Origin: Campylobacter concisus
GTDB taxonomy: Bacteria > Campylobacterota > Campylobacteria > Campylobacterales > Campylobacteraceae
Length of the DNA: 64,000 bases
Direction: 5' to 3'
NCBI RefSeq assembly: GCF_002165775.1
Contig: NZ_NDYP01000003.1
Coordinates: forward strand, 1 to 64,000
Shown: positions 35,547-45,284 of the stretch, piece by piece
How the letters are laid out: each line of letters begins with the position of its first letter
Numbering within the stretch: position 1 is the first letter of the stretch
Program-made: the position numbers and the translations under genes
The notes under the pieces: generated by a model
What the model saw: the letters and a program-made list of their open reading frames with translations, nothing else
What the model was told of the DNA's origin: nothing
Databases searched by the model: none

Positions 35547-36745
35547 GCCTAGCTAAATTTCTTGATGGCAAACCACTTTATTACAAAGAGATTGATTATG
35601 GCAGGATCATTAGAGCGTATGCGACTATAAAAGAGCATATAAAGCCATTTAAGATTATTCACATAATAGGCACAAATGGCAAAGGCAGCACCGGCCGCTT
35701 TTTAGCGCAAATTTTAAGCCAAAATGGTGCAAAAGTAGGGCACTACACGAGCCCACATATATTTAAATTTAATGAGCGATTTTGGCTAAATGGTGAGGTT
35801 GCTAGCGATGAAATTTTAGAGGCAGCTCATGAGCGTTTGCAAGCTCTTTTAAGCGACGAGTACAAGATAAAAACGAGCTATTTTGAGTATATGACGCTGC
35901 TTTCTGCGGTACTTTTTGAGGGTTGCGACTATTTTATCTGCGAGGCTGGCATGGGCGGTGTGCTTGATGCGACAAATGTCTTTGAAAAAGAGTTAAGTAT
36001 TTTTACGCCCATCGGACTTGATCATACGGCAGTTCTTGGAGATAGTTTGGAAGAAATCTCACGCACGAAATTTGAGGCTATGGGCAAAAGAGCTATTTTA
36101 AATGATGAGATGAACGAGATAAGCGTTGCTATCGCAAAAGAGATCGCAAGCAAGAGGAGCTCAATTTTGAGCTTCCCAAGAGAAATTTTAACTGCTGAAA
36201 ATTTAGACGAGATAGCAGGATATGCTGACAAATATAACTTGCCAGAATTTTTACGCTCAAATTTAACTCTAGCCTACGCTGCTGCTAAAATTTTAGATAA
36301 CAGCATAGATATCAAAAAGCTTGGTGCCTTATCGCTTCGAGGTAGATGCGAAAAGATCGTTTCAAATTTATACGTTGATGTCGGTCACAACGAGCTTGGC
36401 GCAAAGGCTGTGGCTAAGAAATTTAGCTCTAAAGAGTTTAGTAACAAGAAGCTAACTCTAGTTTATAACTCATTTTTAGATAAAGATTTTAAGACGGTTT
36501 TGGCAGCTTTAAAGCCAGTCGTTGAGGATGTGCTGCTTTATCACTACCACTGCGAGGGCAGGGAGCTTGGCGGAGAGCTTATAAACAAGGCACTAAACGA
36601 GCTTGAAATTTCACATAGAGAGTTTGAGCCAAGCGATATGAACGATATAAAAGAGGCAAAAAACGGCAAAATTTACCTAGCATTTGGCTCGTTTCACCTA
36701 GCTGAAGCCTTTTTAAAAGAGTACTATGCAAGCAAAGGTCTATGA
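35543..36745 (+). CDS. folC: Folylpolyglutamate/dihydrofolate synthase
   Basis: A 400-residue Mur-ligase-family enzyme that adds glutamate to folates. ATP-binding loop HIIGTNGKGSTGRFLAQIL, then VGHYTSPHIFKFNERFWLNG and EAGMGGVLDATNVF, with FTPIGLDHTAVLG. It overlaps the diguanylate cyclase stop (ATGA) and mfd by 20 bases. It is somewhat shorter than E. coli FolC at the C-terminus. Confidence 0.95.
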   Translation: MSLAKFLDGKPLYYKEIDYGRIIRAYATIKEHIKPFKIIHIIGTNGKGSTGRFLAQILSQNGAKVGHYTSPHIFKFNERFWLNGEVASDEILEAAHERLQALLSDEYKIKTSYFEYMTLLSAVLFEGCDYFICEAGMGGVLDATNVFEKELSIFTPIGLDHTAVLGDSLEEISRTKFEAMGKRAILNDEMNEISVAIAKEIASKRSSILSFPREILTAENLDEIAGYADKYNLPEFLRSNLTLAYAAAKILDNSIDIKKLGALSLRGRCEKIVSNLYVDVGHNELGAKAVAKKFSSKEFSNKKLTLVYNSFLDKDFKTVLAALKPVVEDVLLYHYHCEGRELGGELINKALNELEISHREFEPSDMNDIKEAKNGKIYLAFGSFHLAEAFLKEYYASKGL

Positions 36746-39671
36746 GTATCTTTTAACACACGCCCCACAAATTCTCATCTGCGAAGATGACAAAGAGGCG
36801 GCACTCTGCGCTGATGCGGCCAGTTTTACTGGCTTTAGCGCATTTAAACTACCTGATTTTAGAGCTAAAAAGGGTGATGATCTAAGAAGCTTTAACGAAG
36901 AGCTTTTTGAAATTTCATCCGTTCTTAGCAAATACTATAAATTTGATGGCAAAAAGATCATCATAAGCCCATTTAGCACGCTTTTAAACCCACTTCCAAC
37001 GCAAAAAAACCTAGAAAGCTCAACAATCAAGCTAAAAGATAATATAAATTTAAACGAATTTGCCGACTTGCTCATACGCTTTGGTTACGAGTGCGTCGAT
37101 ATCGTTGAGAGCGTTGGCGAGTTTAGTATCCGTGGCGAAGTCATTGACATTTACGGCGTAAATATGGACGATCCAGTTAGAATTTTACTCTTTGGCGATG
37201 AGGTGGAGAGCATTAGAAACTATAACACCGCCACACAAATTAGCAACAAAGCTGAGTTAAGCGAAGCCGAGATCGTACCATTTATCGCAAATTTGAGCAA
37301 AGATGAGTTTGAAAAAGTTAGCCAAAAGATCGAGGATATGCAAAGCGATGCCTTGGTGAGTGATCTAAATTCGCTTGGATTTTGGGCGATAGATAGCTTT
37401 AGTGACTATTTAAAAGAATTTGACTCAAAACTTGTTAAAAAAATCGATTTTGAAATTTATGATGTGCCCAAGGAGAAATTTAAGGGCATTGAAATTTTGC
37501 CTGAGCCAAAGGTCTATAAAGACCTAGAAGTTACTTTAAATTTTGACTTTTTTGAGCTAAATAAGAGTAAAAGCATAACCGTTCTTTCAAGAAATGAGGG
37601 GCTTTTTAAGGGCTATGAGCTTGATGGATTTGCAAATGTCAAACTTGAAATTTCGCCCCTTGTAGTAAATTTAACCTCAAGCGACAAGATCGTAGTATCA
37701 CTTAATAAATTTGAGAAAAAAAGGCGAGTTAAGCGCTCAAGCCTTGTGGTGGATGAGCTAAAAGTAAATGACTACGTCGTGCATGAAGATTATGGTATAG
37801 GCAGATTTTTGGGGCTTGAAAAGATCAAGGTTTTAGGCGCGACGAAGGAATTTGTGGTTATCGCCTACCAAAATGACGATAAGCTTCTTTTGCCAGTTGA
37901 ACATCTAAATCTGATAGACCGCTACATCGCGCAAAATGGCTCTATGGCGGTGCTTGATCGCTTAGGCAAGGCAAATTTTGCCAAGATAAAAGAGAAGGTT
38001 AGAGAAAAACTCTTTGCGATCGCTTCAAAGATAGTCGCGATGGCAGCAAAAAGAGAGCTAATCGCAGGCAAAATTTTACAAAAAGAGGATATCTCTTATC
38101 TAAATTTCGTCCAAGATGCTGGTTTTTCATACACGAGCGATCAGCAAAAAGCAGTAAATGATATAAGAGATGAGCTAAAAAGCGGCAAGGTGATGGATAG
38201 GCTGCTTAGCGGAGATGTTGGCTTTGGTAAGACCGAAGTCGCGATGAATGCCATATTTACCTGCATAAAATCAGGCTTTAGCGCGTTTTTCTTCGTGCCA
38301 ACGACACTTCTTAGCTCGCAGCACTACAAGACACTAAGCCAGAGGTTTAGCAAATTTGGCATAAAGGTCTTTAGGCTGGATCGCTTCTCAAGTACAAAAG
38401 AAAAGGCGAGCCTGCAAAAAGCGCTAAAAGAAAATGAGCCCATAGTTTGCGTGGGTACGCATGCGCTTCTTGGCGTAAAGGCTGAAAATTTAGGGCTTAT
38501 AGTGGTTGATGAGGAGCATAAATTTGGCGTTAAGCAAAAAGAGCAGCTAAAAGAAATTTCTCAGCACTCACACATCTTAAGCATGAGCGCCACGCCGATA
38601 CCAAGAAGCCTAAATATGGCGCTTAGTAAGATAAAAACATATAGCATTTTAGCCACTCCGCCAAGCTCGAGGCTGGATGTGAGAACAAGTGTGAGAGAGT
38701 GGGACGAAAAGGTCGTCAAAGAGGCGATCATGCGTGAGTTAAGACGCGGCGGGCAGACTTTTTACATTCACAACCATATCGCAGACATAGAGCAAACGGC
38801 AAATGATCTAAGGAAAATTTTGCCAAAGCTTAGGATTTTGATCCTGCATTCAAAGGTAAATGCGAAAGTTACTGAAGATGAGATGATGAAATTTGAGCAG
38901 GGTGAGTACGACTTGCTGCTTTGCACCAGTATCGTTGAAAGTGGCATTCATTTGCCAAATGCAAACACCATAATTGTAGAAAATGCCAATAAATTTGGCA
39001 TGGCTGACCTGCACCAGCTGCGTGGACGAGTTGGCAGAAGCGACAAGCAGGCCTACTGCTACTTTTTGGTGGAAGATAAAAACGCCATTAGCAAAGACGC
39101 TCTAAAACGCCTTGTCGCACTTGAAGGCAACTCATTTTTGGGCGCTGGCTCAGTGTTAGCCTATCACGACCTTGAGATAAGAGGTGGTGGTAACATCATC
39201 GGCGAGGCACAAAGCGGCCACATTGAGGCTATCGGCTACTCGCTATATCTAAAAATGCTAGAAGATGAGATAAATAAGCTTCTAAATCAAGACTCTGCAA
39301 AGCTTGACAAGATCGATCTAAAACTTAGCGTAAGTGCCTTTTTAAATCAAGAATTTATAAGAGAAGATAGGCTAAGGCTTGAAATTTACAGGCGTCTTAG
39401 CAAGTGCAAAGAAGTGGGTGAGGTCTATGAGATACAAAGCGAGCTTGAGGATAGATTTGGCAAGATAGATATGTTTACAAAGCAGTTTTTAGACGTTATT
39501 ATCATCAAAATTTTAGCTCTAAAAGCTGGCATAAAAACGATCTCAAATAGTGAGCAAAACATACTAATAACAAAAAATGACGATGAAAAGATCAGGCTAA
39601 AGTCACGTAGCAAGGATGATGACGATGTATTGGCTGAAATTTTGGTCTATCTAAGAAAGGATAAGAAGTGA
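36726..39671 (+). CDS. mfd: Transcription-repair coupling factor
   Basis: A 981-residue translocase that removes stalled RNA polymerase and recruits UvrA. The N-terminal UvrB-like module has FGYECVDIVESVGEFSIRGE followed by VIDIYG. The RNAP-interaction domain has VNDYVVHEDYGIGRFLGLE. The helicase core has LLSGDVGFGKTEVAMNA, a DEEH box (VVDEEHKFGVKQKEQL), LSMSATPIPRSLNMAL and QLRGRVGRSDKQAYCYF. About 150 residues shorter than E. coli Mfd, as in other Campylobacterota. The ATG follows AAAGAG inside folC. Confidence 0.96.
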   Translation: MQAKVYEYLLTHAPQILICEDDKEAALCADAASFTGFSAFKLPDFRAKKGDDLRSFNEELFEISSVLSKYYKFDGKKIIISPFSTLLNPLPTQKNLESSTIKLKDNINLNEFADLLIRFGYECVDIVESVGEFSIRGEVIDIYGVNMDDPVRILLFGDEVESIRNYNTATQISNKAELSEAEIVPFIANLSKDEFEKVSQKIEDMQSDALVSDLNSLGFWAIDSFSDYLKEFDSKLVKKIDFEIYDVPKEKFKGIEILPEPKVYKDLEVTLNFDFFELNKSKSITVLSRNEGLFKGYELDGFANVKLEISPLVVNLTSSDKIVVSLNKFEKKRRVKRSSLVVDELKVNDYVVHEDYGIGRFLGLEKIKVLGATKEFVVIAYQNDDKLLLPVEHLNLIDRYIAQNGSMAVLDRLGKANFAKIKEKVREKLFAIASKIVAMAAKRELIAGKILQKEDISYLNFVQDAGFSYTSDQQKAVNDIRDELKSGKVMDRLLSGDVGFGKTEVAMNAIFTCIKSGFSAFFFVPTTLLSSQHYKTLSQRFSKFGIKVFRLDRFSSTKEKASLQKALKENEPIVCVGTHALLGVKAENLGLIVVDEEHKFGVKQKEQLKEISQHSHILSMSATPIPRSLNMALSKIKTYSILATPPSSRLDVRTSVREWDEKVVKEAIMRELRRGGQTFYIHNHIADIEQTANDLRKILPKLRILILHSKVNAKVTEDEMMKFEQGEYDLLLCTSIVESGIHLPNANTIIVENANKFGMADLHQLRGRVGRSDKQAYCYFLVEDKNAISKDALKRLVALEGNSFLGAGSVLAYHDLEIRGGGNIIGEAQSGHIEAIGYSLYLKMLEDEINKLLNQDSAKLDKIDLKLSVSAFLNQEFIREDRLRLEIYRRLSKCKEVGEVYEIQSELEDRFGKIDMFTKQFLDVIIIKILALKAGIKTISNSEQNILITKNDDEKIRLKSRSKDDDDVLAEILVYLRKDKK

Positions 39672-40432
39672 TAGATTGGGGCGTGAAGTATGCAGCGATT
39701 TACAGAAGTACAAAAGGTATGTTAAAACCAGTTGATGATATTGATTTTGTAGATATTGACTCACTTTATGGGCTGGAAAAACAAAAAGAAATTTTACTAA
39801 AAAATACTCTAAATTTTATAGAAGGCAAGGATGCGAACCACGTGCTTCTTTGGGGCGAGAGAGGATGTGGCAAGTCAAGCCTTGTAAGGGCTGTTTTTAC
39901 TAAATTTTATAAAGAGGGACTTCGCATCATTGAGATCGGCTGCGAGGATCTAAAATACCTTGGCGATATCATCGATGAGATCAGAAAAAGCGAGTTTAAA
40001 TTTATCATTTTTTGTGATGATCTAAGCTTTGAAAATGGCAGCAATGAGTATAAATTTCTAAAGCCTATAATGGACGGCTCTATCCAAAAGCCGCCAAAAA
40101 ACGTACTTTTATACGCTACGTCAAACCGCAGACATCTAATAAGCGAGTTTAAAAGCGAGAATGAAAACTCAGAGCTAATAGACGGCGAAATCCACTACAG
40201 CGACGCAGCTCAGGAGAAAATTTCTCTCTCAGATCGCTTTGGTCTTTGGATCAGCTTTTATCAAGGCAACTACGACGAGTACCTAAAAATGGTTGATTTT
40301 TACTTTAAAGACTATAAAGGCAATAAAGACGAGCTTCATACGCTTGCTAAAAATTTTGCTACGCTAAGAGCTAGTAGAAGTGGCAGGACAGCAAAGCAGT
40401 TTTATCTTACTTTTAAAGAAAATTTAAAATGA
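39668..40432 (+). CDS. AAA-type ATPase of the DUF815 family
   Basis: A 254-residue P-loop ATPase. Walker A is in LLWGERGCGKSSLVRAVF, Walker B in FIIFCDDLSFENGSNEY, and a sensor-like NVLLYATSNRRHLI follows. The DUF815 family resembles the DnaA/ORC clade, but its function is unknown. Start GTG at 39668 overlaps the mfd stop (GTGA). It overlaps the downstream glycosylase by four bases, suggesting but not proving a DNA-maintenance role. Confidence 0.88.
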   Translation: MIDWGVKYAAIYRSTKGMLKPVDDIDFVDIDSLYGLEKQKEILLKNTLNFIEGKDANHVLLWGERGCGKSSLVRAVFTKFYKEGLRIIEIGCEDLKYLGDIIDEIRKSEFKFIIFCDDLSFENGSNEYKFLKPIMDGSIQKPPKNVLLYATSNRRHLISEFKSENENSELIDGEIHYSDAAQEKISLSDRFGLWISFYQGNYDEYLKMVDFYFKDYKGNKDELHTLAKNFATLRASRSGRTAKQFYLTFKENLK

Positions 40433-41097
40433 CTTCAACCGATCTATTTTTAATCTTGTTTAATCACAAAGACAAAAATTTTGATGAGCTAAAATGGCCA
40501 GGTGAGGGTACTTTTGAGGTTATTTTGGGTGCTATCCTAGTGCAAAATACCAACTGGAAAAACGTAGAAAAAGCATTAAATAATCTAAAAAATGCTGGCA
40601 AAGATAGTTTAGAAGGCATCTGTTCTCTTGAAAACAGCGAGCTTGCCACGCTTATAAAGCCAAGTGGCTTTTATAACACAAAAGCTAAACGGCTAAAGAC
40701 GCTTTGCCAAGCCATAAGAAATGAATTTGAGGATTTTGAAAATTTCAAAGAAAATGTAAGTCGTGAGTGGCTCATAAGCGTAAAAGGCGTTGGAGCCGAG
40801 ACTTGTGATGCGATACTGGCATATGCTTGTGGCAAGCCATATATGGTCGTTGATGCTTACGCACTTAGGATAATGGCATATTTTGACTATACTTTTGAGA
40901 GCTACGACGAGGCTGCTGAGTGGTTTAGCTCGCTTGATTATGATGAAATTTATAAAATTCTTGATAGCGAGGAATTTGATGAGGTTGAAATTTTAAAACT
41001 CTATCACGCTCTTATTTTGGAGTTTTGTAAAGAGAATTTCAAAGGTAAAATTTTAAGCCAAAATGGCCAAAAAATATTAAGCAGCATTAAAAATTAA
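40429..41097 (+). CDS. HhH-GPD DNA glycosylase, MagIII-type 3-methyladenine glycosylase
   Basis: A 222-residue base-excision repair enzyme. It has the helix-hairpin-helix ISVKGVGAETCDAILAYACG followed by the catalytic Asp in YMVVDAYALRI, and the substrate-entry segment VILGAILVQNTNWKNVEKAL. The four-cysteine iron-sulfur loop of endonuclease III is absent; the C-terminal segment YHALILEFCKENFKG fits the MagIII group (H. pylori HP0602) instead. It probably removes alkylated adenine. It is last of the mfd-ATPase-glycosylase run. Confidence 0.88.
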   Translation: MTSTDLFLILFNHKDKNFDELKWPGEGTFEVILGAILVQNTNWKNVEKALNNLKNAGKDSLEGICSLENSELATLIKPSGFYNTKAKRLKTLCQAIRNEFEDFENFKENVSREWLISVKGVGAETCDAILAYACGKPYMVVDAYALRIMAYFDYTFESYDEAAEWFSSLDYDEIYKILDSEEFDEVEILKLYHALILEFCKENFKGKILSQNGQKILSSIKN

Positions 41098-41127
41098 ACT
41101 ACTAATATGTAACAAATCTTTATAAAT

Positions 41128-41154
41128 TTGCCAAAGATTGGGGCTTTTTATAAT
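41128..41154 (+). promoter_or_regulatory. Putative cysK promoter
   Basis: TTGCCA (41128-41133), 15 bases, then a perfect TATAAT (41149-41154), 61 bases before the cysK ATG. Confidence 0.5.
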
Positions 41155-41215
41155 CTATTTTAAAATTCTGTGCTAAATTTACACAAAATTTATCTTATTT
41201 AATTTAGGAGGAGTG

Positions 41216-42121
41216 ATGATTTACGATAACATCGTTAAAACGATTGGTAATACACCTATTGTAAAGATAAAAACAGGTGCTGATGAAGCCGAAATTTACG
41301 TAAAATTAGAGTTTTTTAATCCAGGTGGCTCTGTAAAAGATAGGATCGCGTTTAATATGATAACCAAAATGCTAGCTGACGGTACGCTAAAACATGGCGA
41401 TACGATCGTTGAGCCAACGAGCGGAAATACTGGCATTGGTGTAGCGATGTGCGGTGCTGCACTTGGTTTTAAAGTGATACTTTGCATGCCAGAGAGCATG
41501 AGTATCGAAAGACGCAAGATCGTTGCTGCTTATGGCGCACAGCTTGAGCTTACTCCTGCGTCTGGTGGCATGAAAGCAGCGATCGCAAGAGCTACAGAGC
41601 TAGCAACTCAGCCAAATCACGTAATGCTAAGCCAGTTTGAAAACAAGTATAACCCACAAGCTCACGAACTAACAACAGCAGCTGAAATTGTGGCTGATTT
41701 TAGTAAGCTTGATGCATTTGTAGCTGGCGTTGGCACAGGTGGCACAATAAGTGGCGTAGCAAAAATTTTAAAAGAAAAAGGATATGATACTAAGATCATC
41801 GCAGTAGAGCCTGAAGCATCGCCGGTTTTAAGTGGTGGCAACCCAGGACCACATAAAATTCAAGGCATTGGAGCAGGATTTTTACCAAATACTATGAATA
41901 TGAGCTTAGTTAGCGAGGTAGAAAAAGTAAGCAACGATGACGCACTAAACGCAGCTAGAGCAATTGCAAAAAGTGATGGACTCATGATAGGTATAAGTGG
42001 TGGTGCTGCTTACGTGGCTGCAAAAAGAGTAGCTAAAAGACTTGGCGCTGGCAAAAAAGTACTTTTCATAGCTCCAGATAATGGCGAAAGATACTTAAGC
42101 ACAGAGCTTTACGGAGCATAA
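41216..42121 (+). CDS. cysK: Cysteine synthase A (O-acetylserine sulfhydrylase)
   Basis: A 301-residue PLP enzyme converting O-acetylserine and sulfide to cysteine. The PLP lysine is in [14 protein letters not shown], followed by [11 protein letters not shown] (substrate loop) and the phosphate cradle [15 protein letters not shown]. The C-terminal [18 protein letters not shown] is conserved. I prefer ATG 41216 over GTG 41213 for spacing from AGGAGG. It is followed four bases on by serine acetyltransferase, its complex partner. Confidence 0.96.
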   Translation: MIYDNIVKTIGNTPIVKIKTGADEAEIYVKLEFFNPGGSVKDRIAFNMITKMLADGTLKHGDTIVEPTSGNTGIGVAMCGAALGFKVILCMPESMSIERRKIVAAYGAQLELTPASGGMKAAIARATELATQPNHVMLSQFENKYNPQAHELTTAAEIVADFSKLDAFVAGVGTGGTISGVAKILKEKGYDTKIIAVEPEASPVLSGGNPGPHKIQGIGAGFLPNTMNMSLVSEVEKVSNDDALNAARAIAKSDGLMIGISGGAAYVAAKRVAKRLGAGKKVLFIAPDNGERYLSTELYGA

Positions 42122-42125
42122 AAAT

Positions 42126-42677
42126 ATGTGGGAGAGTCTAAAGGAGCTAGTTCAAACTGTTCGTGAAAAAGACCCATCGGTACATAAGTGTTGCTTTTTG
42201 GCAATACTTATAAACACTCCTGGTATTCATGCGGTTTTATTTCATAAAATATCTCATTTTTTATATAAAAAAGAGCATTTTTTTCTAGCTAGGCTCATCT
42301 CGCAAATTGCAAGATTTTTAACGGGCATCGAGATCCACCCAAGCGCAAAGATCGGTAGGAGATTTTTCATAGATCATGGTATGGGTGTGGTTATCGGTGA
42401 GACAGCTGAGATAGGCGATGATGTAATGATGTATCATCAAGTAACACTTGGAGGCACTGGAAAAGAGTGTGGCAAAAGACATCCGACTGTAAAAAATGGT
42501 GTGACTATCGCAGCTGGCTCAAAGATACTAGGTGCCATAACGATCGGTGAAAATGCTAAGATCGGTGCAAACTCAGTCGTGTTAAAAAATGTCCCAGCAA
42601 ACGCAACAGTCGTTGGTATACCAGCAAGAATAGTTCGGGTAAATGGGACAAAATTTGAACCAGAGTTTATTATCTAA
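42126..42677 (+). CDS. cysE: Serine O-acetyltransferase
   Basis: A 183-residue left-handed beta-helix transferase making O-acetylserine. It shows [20 protein letters not shown] followed by [20 protein letters not shown] and LGGTG, the active-site histidines, then [20 protein letters not shown]. It is the short EpsC-type form without the long N-terminal domain of E. coli CysE, and the C-terminus lacks the usual ...I residue-ended extension but ends EFII, so it could still dock in CysK. Confidence 0.95.
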   Translation: MWESLKELVQTVREKDPSVHKCCFLAILINTPGIHAVLFHKISHFLYKKEHFFLARLISQIARFLTGIEIHPSAKIGRRFFIDHGMGVVIGETAEIGDDVMMYHQVTLGGTGKECGKRHPTVKNGVTIAAGSKILGAITIGENAKIGANSVVLKNVPANATVVGIPARIVRVNGTKFEPEFII

Positions 42678-42692
42678 TCTCAAAGATTAGAT
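42672..42692. terminator. Hairpin at the cysE stop
   Basis: ATCTAATCT-caa-AGATTAGAT, a perfect nine-base stem containing the cysE stop codon (42675-42677), followed by AAATTTATTC. It lies between convergent genes and may serve both. Confidence 0.65.
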
Positions 42693-42702
42693 AAATTTAT
42701 TC

Positions 42703-42903
42703 TTACTTTTTATGCTTTAAAATTTGAGCATAAATTTCGTCTTTTAGTTTTAACTTCTCTTTCTTTAAATTATCAATTTCAGATGGTTTTGCTAGGTTGT
42801 CGTCTATTTTTTTATTTAGCTCATCATGTTTTTTGCAAAGAGTAGCAAAACGAGCATCGGTTTTCTTTAGCTCATTTATAAGGTCTGTATATTCATGTAA
42901 CAT
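42703..42903 (-). CDS. DUF465 (YdcH-like) small helical protein
   Basis: A 66-residue all-helical protein starting MLHEYTDLINELKKTDARFA with the family pattern (E-x-x-x-L-I-x-x-L-K ... F..L...H..L...I) and DNLKKEKLKLKDEIYAQILK. It is a probable coiled-coil dimer. Function is unknown. It is monocistronic, between cysE and the channel gene. Confidence 0.85.
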   Translation of the reverse strand: MLHEYTDLINELKKTDARFATLCKKHDELNKKIDDNLAKPSEIDNLKKEKLKLKDEIYAQILKHKK

Positions 42904-43018
42904 ATTGGCTCCTATAAAAATTTGAGAAATTTTATCAAGACTTTGTAAATGCTTGGATATAAAAAAGGTGCCAAGACATTACTTAAATTTTTAAAAAGAG
43001 TAAGTAGAAAAATTTATT

Positions 43019-44149
43019 TTATACGTATTTGAATTCTTCAGGTTTGTGTTTGCTTTTTACAACACGCTTGGTTAGACGTATTCCATCAACGGTGCCGATG
43101 ACTAAAAGCTTTGATCCTGTTCCTACTAATGTGTCACCATTTGGCATTGGTACAAAATTATTATTTATATCTCTAATGCCCACTATATCTGCATTTGTTA
43201 TGTTTCGTAGATGAGTCTCTTTTAATCTTTTGAATCTTATCCAAGAGTAATCAGGCACAAGAATTTCTTCTATATCGATAGGTGAATTTTTTGTATACAA
43301 AAACTGTTCTAATAAATTTTCCATGTCCGGCCTTACGCTCATGGCACTTAACCGCTGCGCGACTAAGCGAGATGGACTTACCACATTGTCAGCGCCTAAT
43401 TTTTTTAATCTTTGCGTATCGTCTTCTGTCTCTGCATTTGTGATGATATGATAAGGCTTTCTGCGGCCTATCTCTTTTTCATAAAGTCTTACAGATGCTA
43501 TAAGGGCGATGTTATCAGCAATATTTGAGCTAAGAGTTATAAGACCTTTTGCGCTTGATAGATGTGTTTTTAAAAAGGCAATTTGCGTGTGTGGCTGAGC
43601 TTTTATGAAATATGGGTATTTATAAATTTGAGCTAGCTCTGCGATATCTTCTCTATCATCAACCACTACAAAAGGTATATGATTTTCGCGAAATTGAGCA
43701 CTAAGTTCGATTGTGTATAGATTGTGATAACAAATAACGAAGTGATTTTTTAGTCTTGCGATCCTATAAAGCATGCGTCGTTCCTTTAAAATGCTAATTA
43801 ATGTGCCTCTTTTTAAAACCTCAACCACAATACCGATCGATAGTGTAAATATGATAAAACCAATAAGTATAAACGTGATAGTAAAAATTCTGCCCTTTGG
43901 AGTTATTGGAGCAACTTCGGTAAAACCAACTGTTGTAAAAGTCATGCCAGCTTGGTAAAAGGCATCTATTAGCGAGAAATTATCTATTAAGACATAACCT
44001 AATGTTCCAAAAAGTAACAGTAATACGACTGAAATTAGTGGAAATCTAAAAGGTTTTAATTGTTCGTAAAGCTCAGTATCTAGGCTTATTTCTGGTTTTG
44101 TAGAGTTTGACCAGTTGAGGAATTTTAAAAGTCTTGAGAGAAAAGACAT
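43019..44149 (-). CDS. Two-span potassium channel-like protein with divergent RCK domains
   Basis: A 376-residue protein with two membrane spans flanking a pore loop (GMTFTTVGFTEVAPITPKGR), so the filter is TVGFT rather than the canonical TVGYG. The cytoplasmic part resembles TrkA-N (FVICYHNLYTIELSAQFREN) followed by a TrkA-C-like domain (LVPDYSWIRFKRL ... NGDTLVGTGSKLLVIG). The Rossmann GxGxxG is missing, replaced by CYHNLYT, so nucleotide binding is doubtful. It may be a K+ channel of the H. pylori HpKchA type or an altered relative. It lies 23 bases after rpmB. Confidence 0.85.
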   Translation of the reverse strand: MSFLSRLLKFLNWSNSTKPEISLDTELYEQLKPFRFPLISVVLLLLFGTLGYVLIDNFSLIDAFYQAGMTFTTVGFTEVAPITPKGRIFTITFILIGFIIFTLSIGIVVEVLKRGTLISILKERRMLYRIARLKNHFVICYHNLYTIELSAQFRENHIPFVVVDDREDIAELAQIYKYPYFIKAQPHTQIAFLKTHLSSAKGLITLSSNIADNIALIASVRLYEKEIGRRKPYHIITNAETEDDTQRLKKLGADNVVSPSRLVAQRLSAMSVRPDMENLLEQFLYTKNSPIDIEEILVPDYSWIRFKRLKETHLRNITNADIVGIRDINNNFVPMPNGDTLVGTGSKLLVIGTVDGIRLTKRVVKSKHKPEEFKYV

Positions 44150-44172
44150 AAATTCCTCTTCATTTTATATTC

Positions 44173-44364
44173 TTAGTTTGATTGTTTTTTCATCGTTCTT
44201 AGAGTAGAAGCAGCAACTTTTATCTTTCTTGTAGTACCATCTTCTAGTGTAACGCGAATCGTTCTAAGATTTGGCAAGAATCTTCTTTTAGTTTTGTTGT
44301 TAGCGTGGCTCACATTGTTGCCTATCATCGGTCCTTTGCCTGTTATCGCACATCTTTTTGACAT
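44173..44364 (-). CDS. rpmB: 50S ribosomal protein L28
   Basis: A 63-residue L28: [20 protein letters not shown], then [14 protein letters not shown] and [20 protein letters not shown]. Cysteine-poor, single Cys5. Ribosome site AAGGAAAAAAA. Its position beside rpe is shared with C. jejuni, except that two extra genes intervene here. Confidence 0.97.
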   Translation of the reverse strand: MSKRCAITGKGPMIGNNVSHANNKTKRRFLPNLRTIRVTLEDGTTRKIKVAASTLRTMKKQSN

Positions 44365-44490
44365 TTTTTTTCCTTATAAACAAAAATTTCTGCTGATTTT
44401 ATCTAAAACAAACAAAAGTAATGCTTAAATAGATTCTTTTTTAAAAGAATTGATTTTTATTAATAATCTAGATAAAATAACACCTTTGCC

Positions 44491-44496
44491 TATAAT
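44491..44496 (+). promoter_or_regulatory. Promoter of the HDOD-STAS/CheC unit
   Basis: A perfect TATAAT, followed by TATAA, lies 42 bases before the ATG at 44538 in the 173-base gap between divergent genes. A TTTGCC sits directly before it. Confidence 0.45.
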
Positions 44497-44537
44497 TATA
44501 AATAGCAAAAATATTTAGAAATCTTGAGTGATACAAA

Positions 44538-45284
44538 ATGCTTAGTAAAGAGTTGATCGAAAAAAATGTTGATTTTGTTTTACAGATGCCAACTCTTTTT
44601 GAAAAGATCGAGCACTTTTTGTTAGCTGGTAATGTAACTGAGGCAGTTGCTACTTTACAAAATATAGCATCTTTTAAAACTTATTTTAGCTCCATTTTTA
44701 AGCGTGCAAAATTTGATATTCCTTATGATGGCGACGATTTGGTAGTAATAGCAAATATGCTTGGCATTGATACCTTTAGGGCGATAGTGCTTTCTTATTT
44801 TATATTTTTAAAATCCCCAAAAATTTATAAGGTATTTAATTTTAAAATCGTCGATTTGATCGAGCTTAATGCTAAAATTTTATCAGATTGGCTAAAGATA
44901 TTAAATTCTTTTAAAGAAAAACACTATAACTATTTATCGCTTGCTCCGTATTCTATTGCCTGTATTATAGTGTGTGAGAATTTATTTTCGAAATTTCCAT
45001 CTTATATGTCAGATGTTATTTCGTATTCTGACGTAAGCTATAATAAAATTTTGCAAAAAAAATATGGCTTTAGTCTTTGGGATATTTTTTTAAAAGCAAT
45101 GAATATGAGTAAGCAATCATTAAGCAAGATTGATAAAGAGATGCTTTGTTTTTTTGAAATTTTACTCTCTTATGAGTCCAGCAGGCCTGAATTTTATGAT
45201 TTTGGAGTTGATAAAATTTTAGATATCAATGTTTATCCAGAGATGCAAACCATTATATTTATTAAAAAAGCTCTACAAAAATGA
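44538..45284 (+). CDS. HDOD-like signalling protein
   Basis: A 248-residue cytoplasmic protein. The pattern of an HDOD domain is visible: VDFVLQMPTLFEKIEHFLL near the start, FKTYFSSIFKRAKFDIP, then the signature VVIANMLGIDTFRAIVLSYF that in HDOD proteins is I..A...LG...L..L.L. It lacks metal-binding HD residues, as HDOD proteins do. HDOD proteins act in chemotaxis, motility or cyclic-di-GMP signalling, e.g. Cj0248 in C. jejuni. It overlaps the next gene by four bases (ATGA). AT-rich composition is like its neighbours. Confidence 0.7.
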   Translation: MLSKELIEKNVDFVLQMPTLFEKIEHFLLAGNVTEAVATLQNIASFKTYFSSIFKRAKFDIPYDGDDLVVIANMLGIDTFRAIVLSYFIFLKSPKIYKVFNFKIVDLIELNAKILSDWLKILNSFKEKHYNYLSLAPYSIACIIVCENLFSKFPSYMSDVISYSDVSYNKILQKKYGFSLWDIFLKAMNMSKQSLSKIDKEMLCFFEILLSYESSRPEFYDFGVDKILDINVYPEMQTIIFIKKALQK

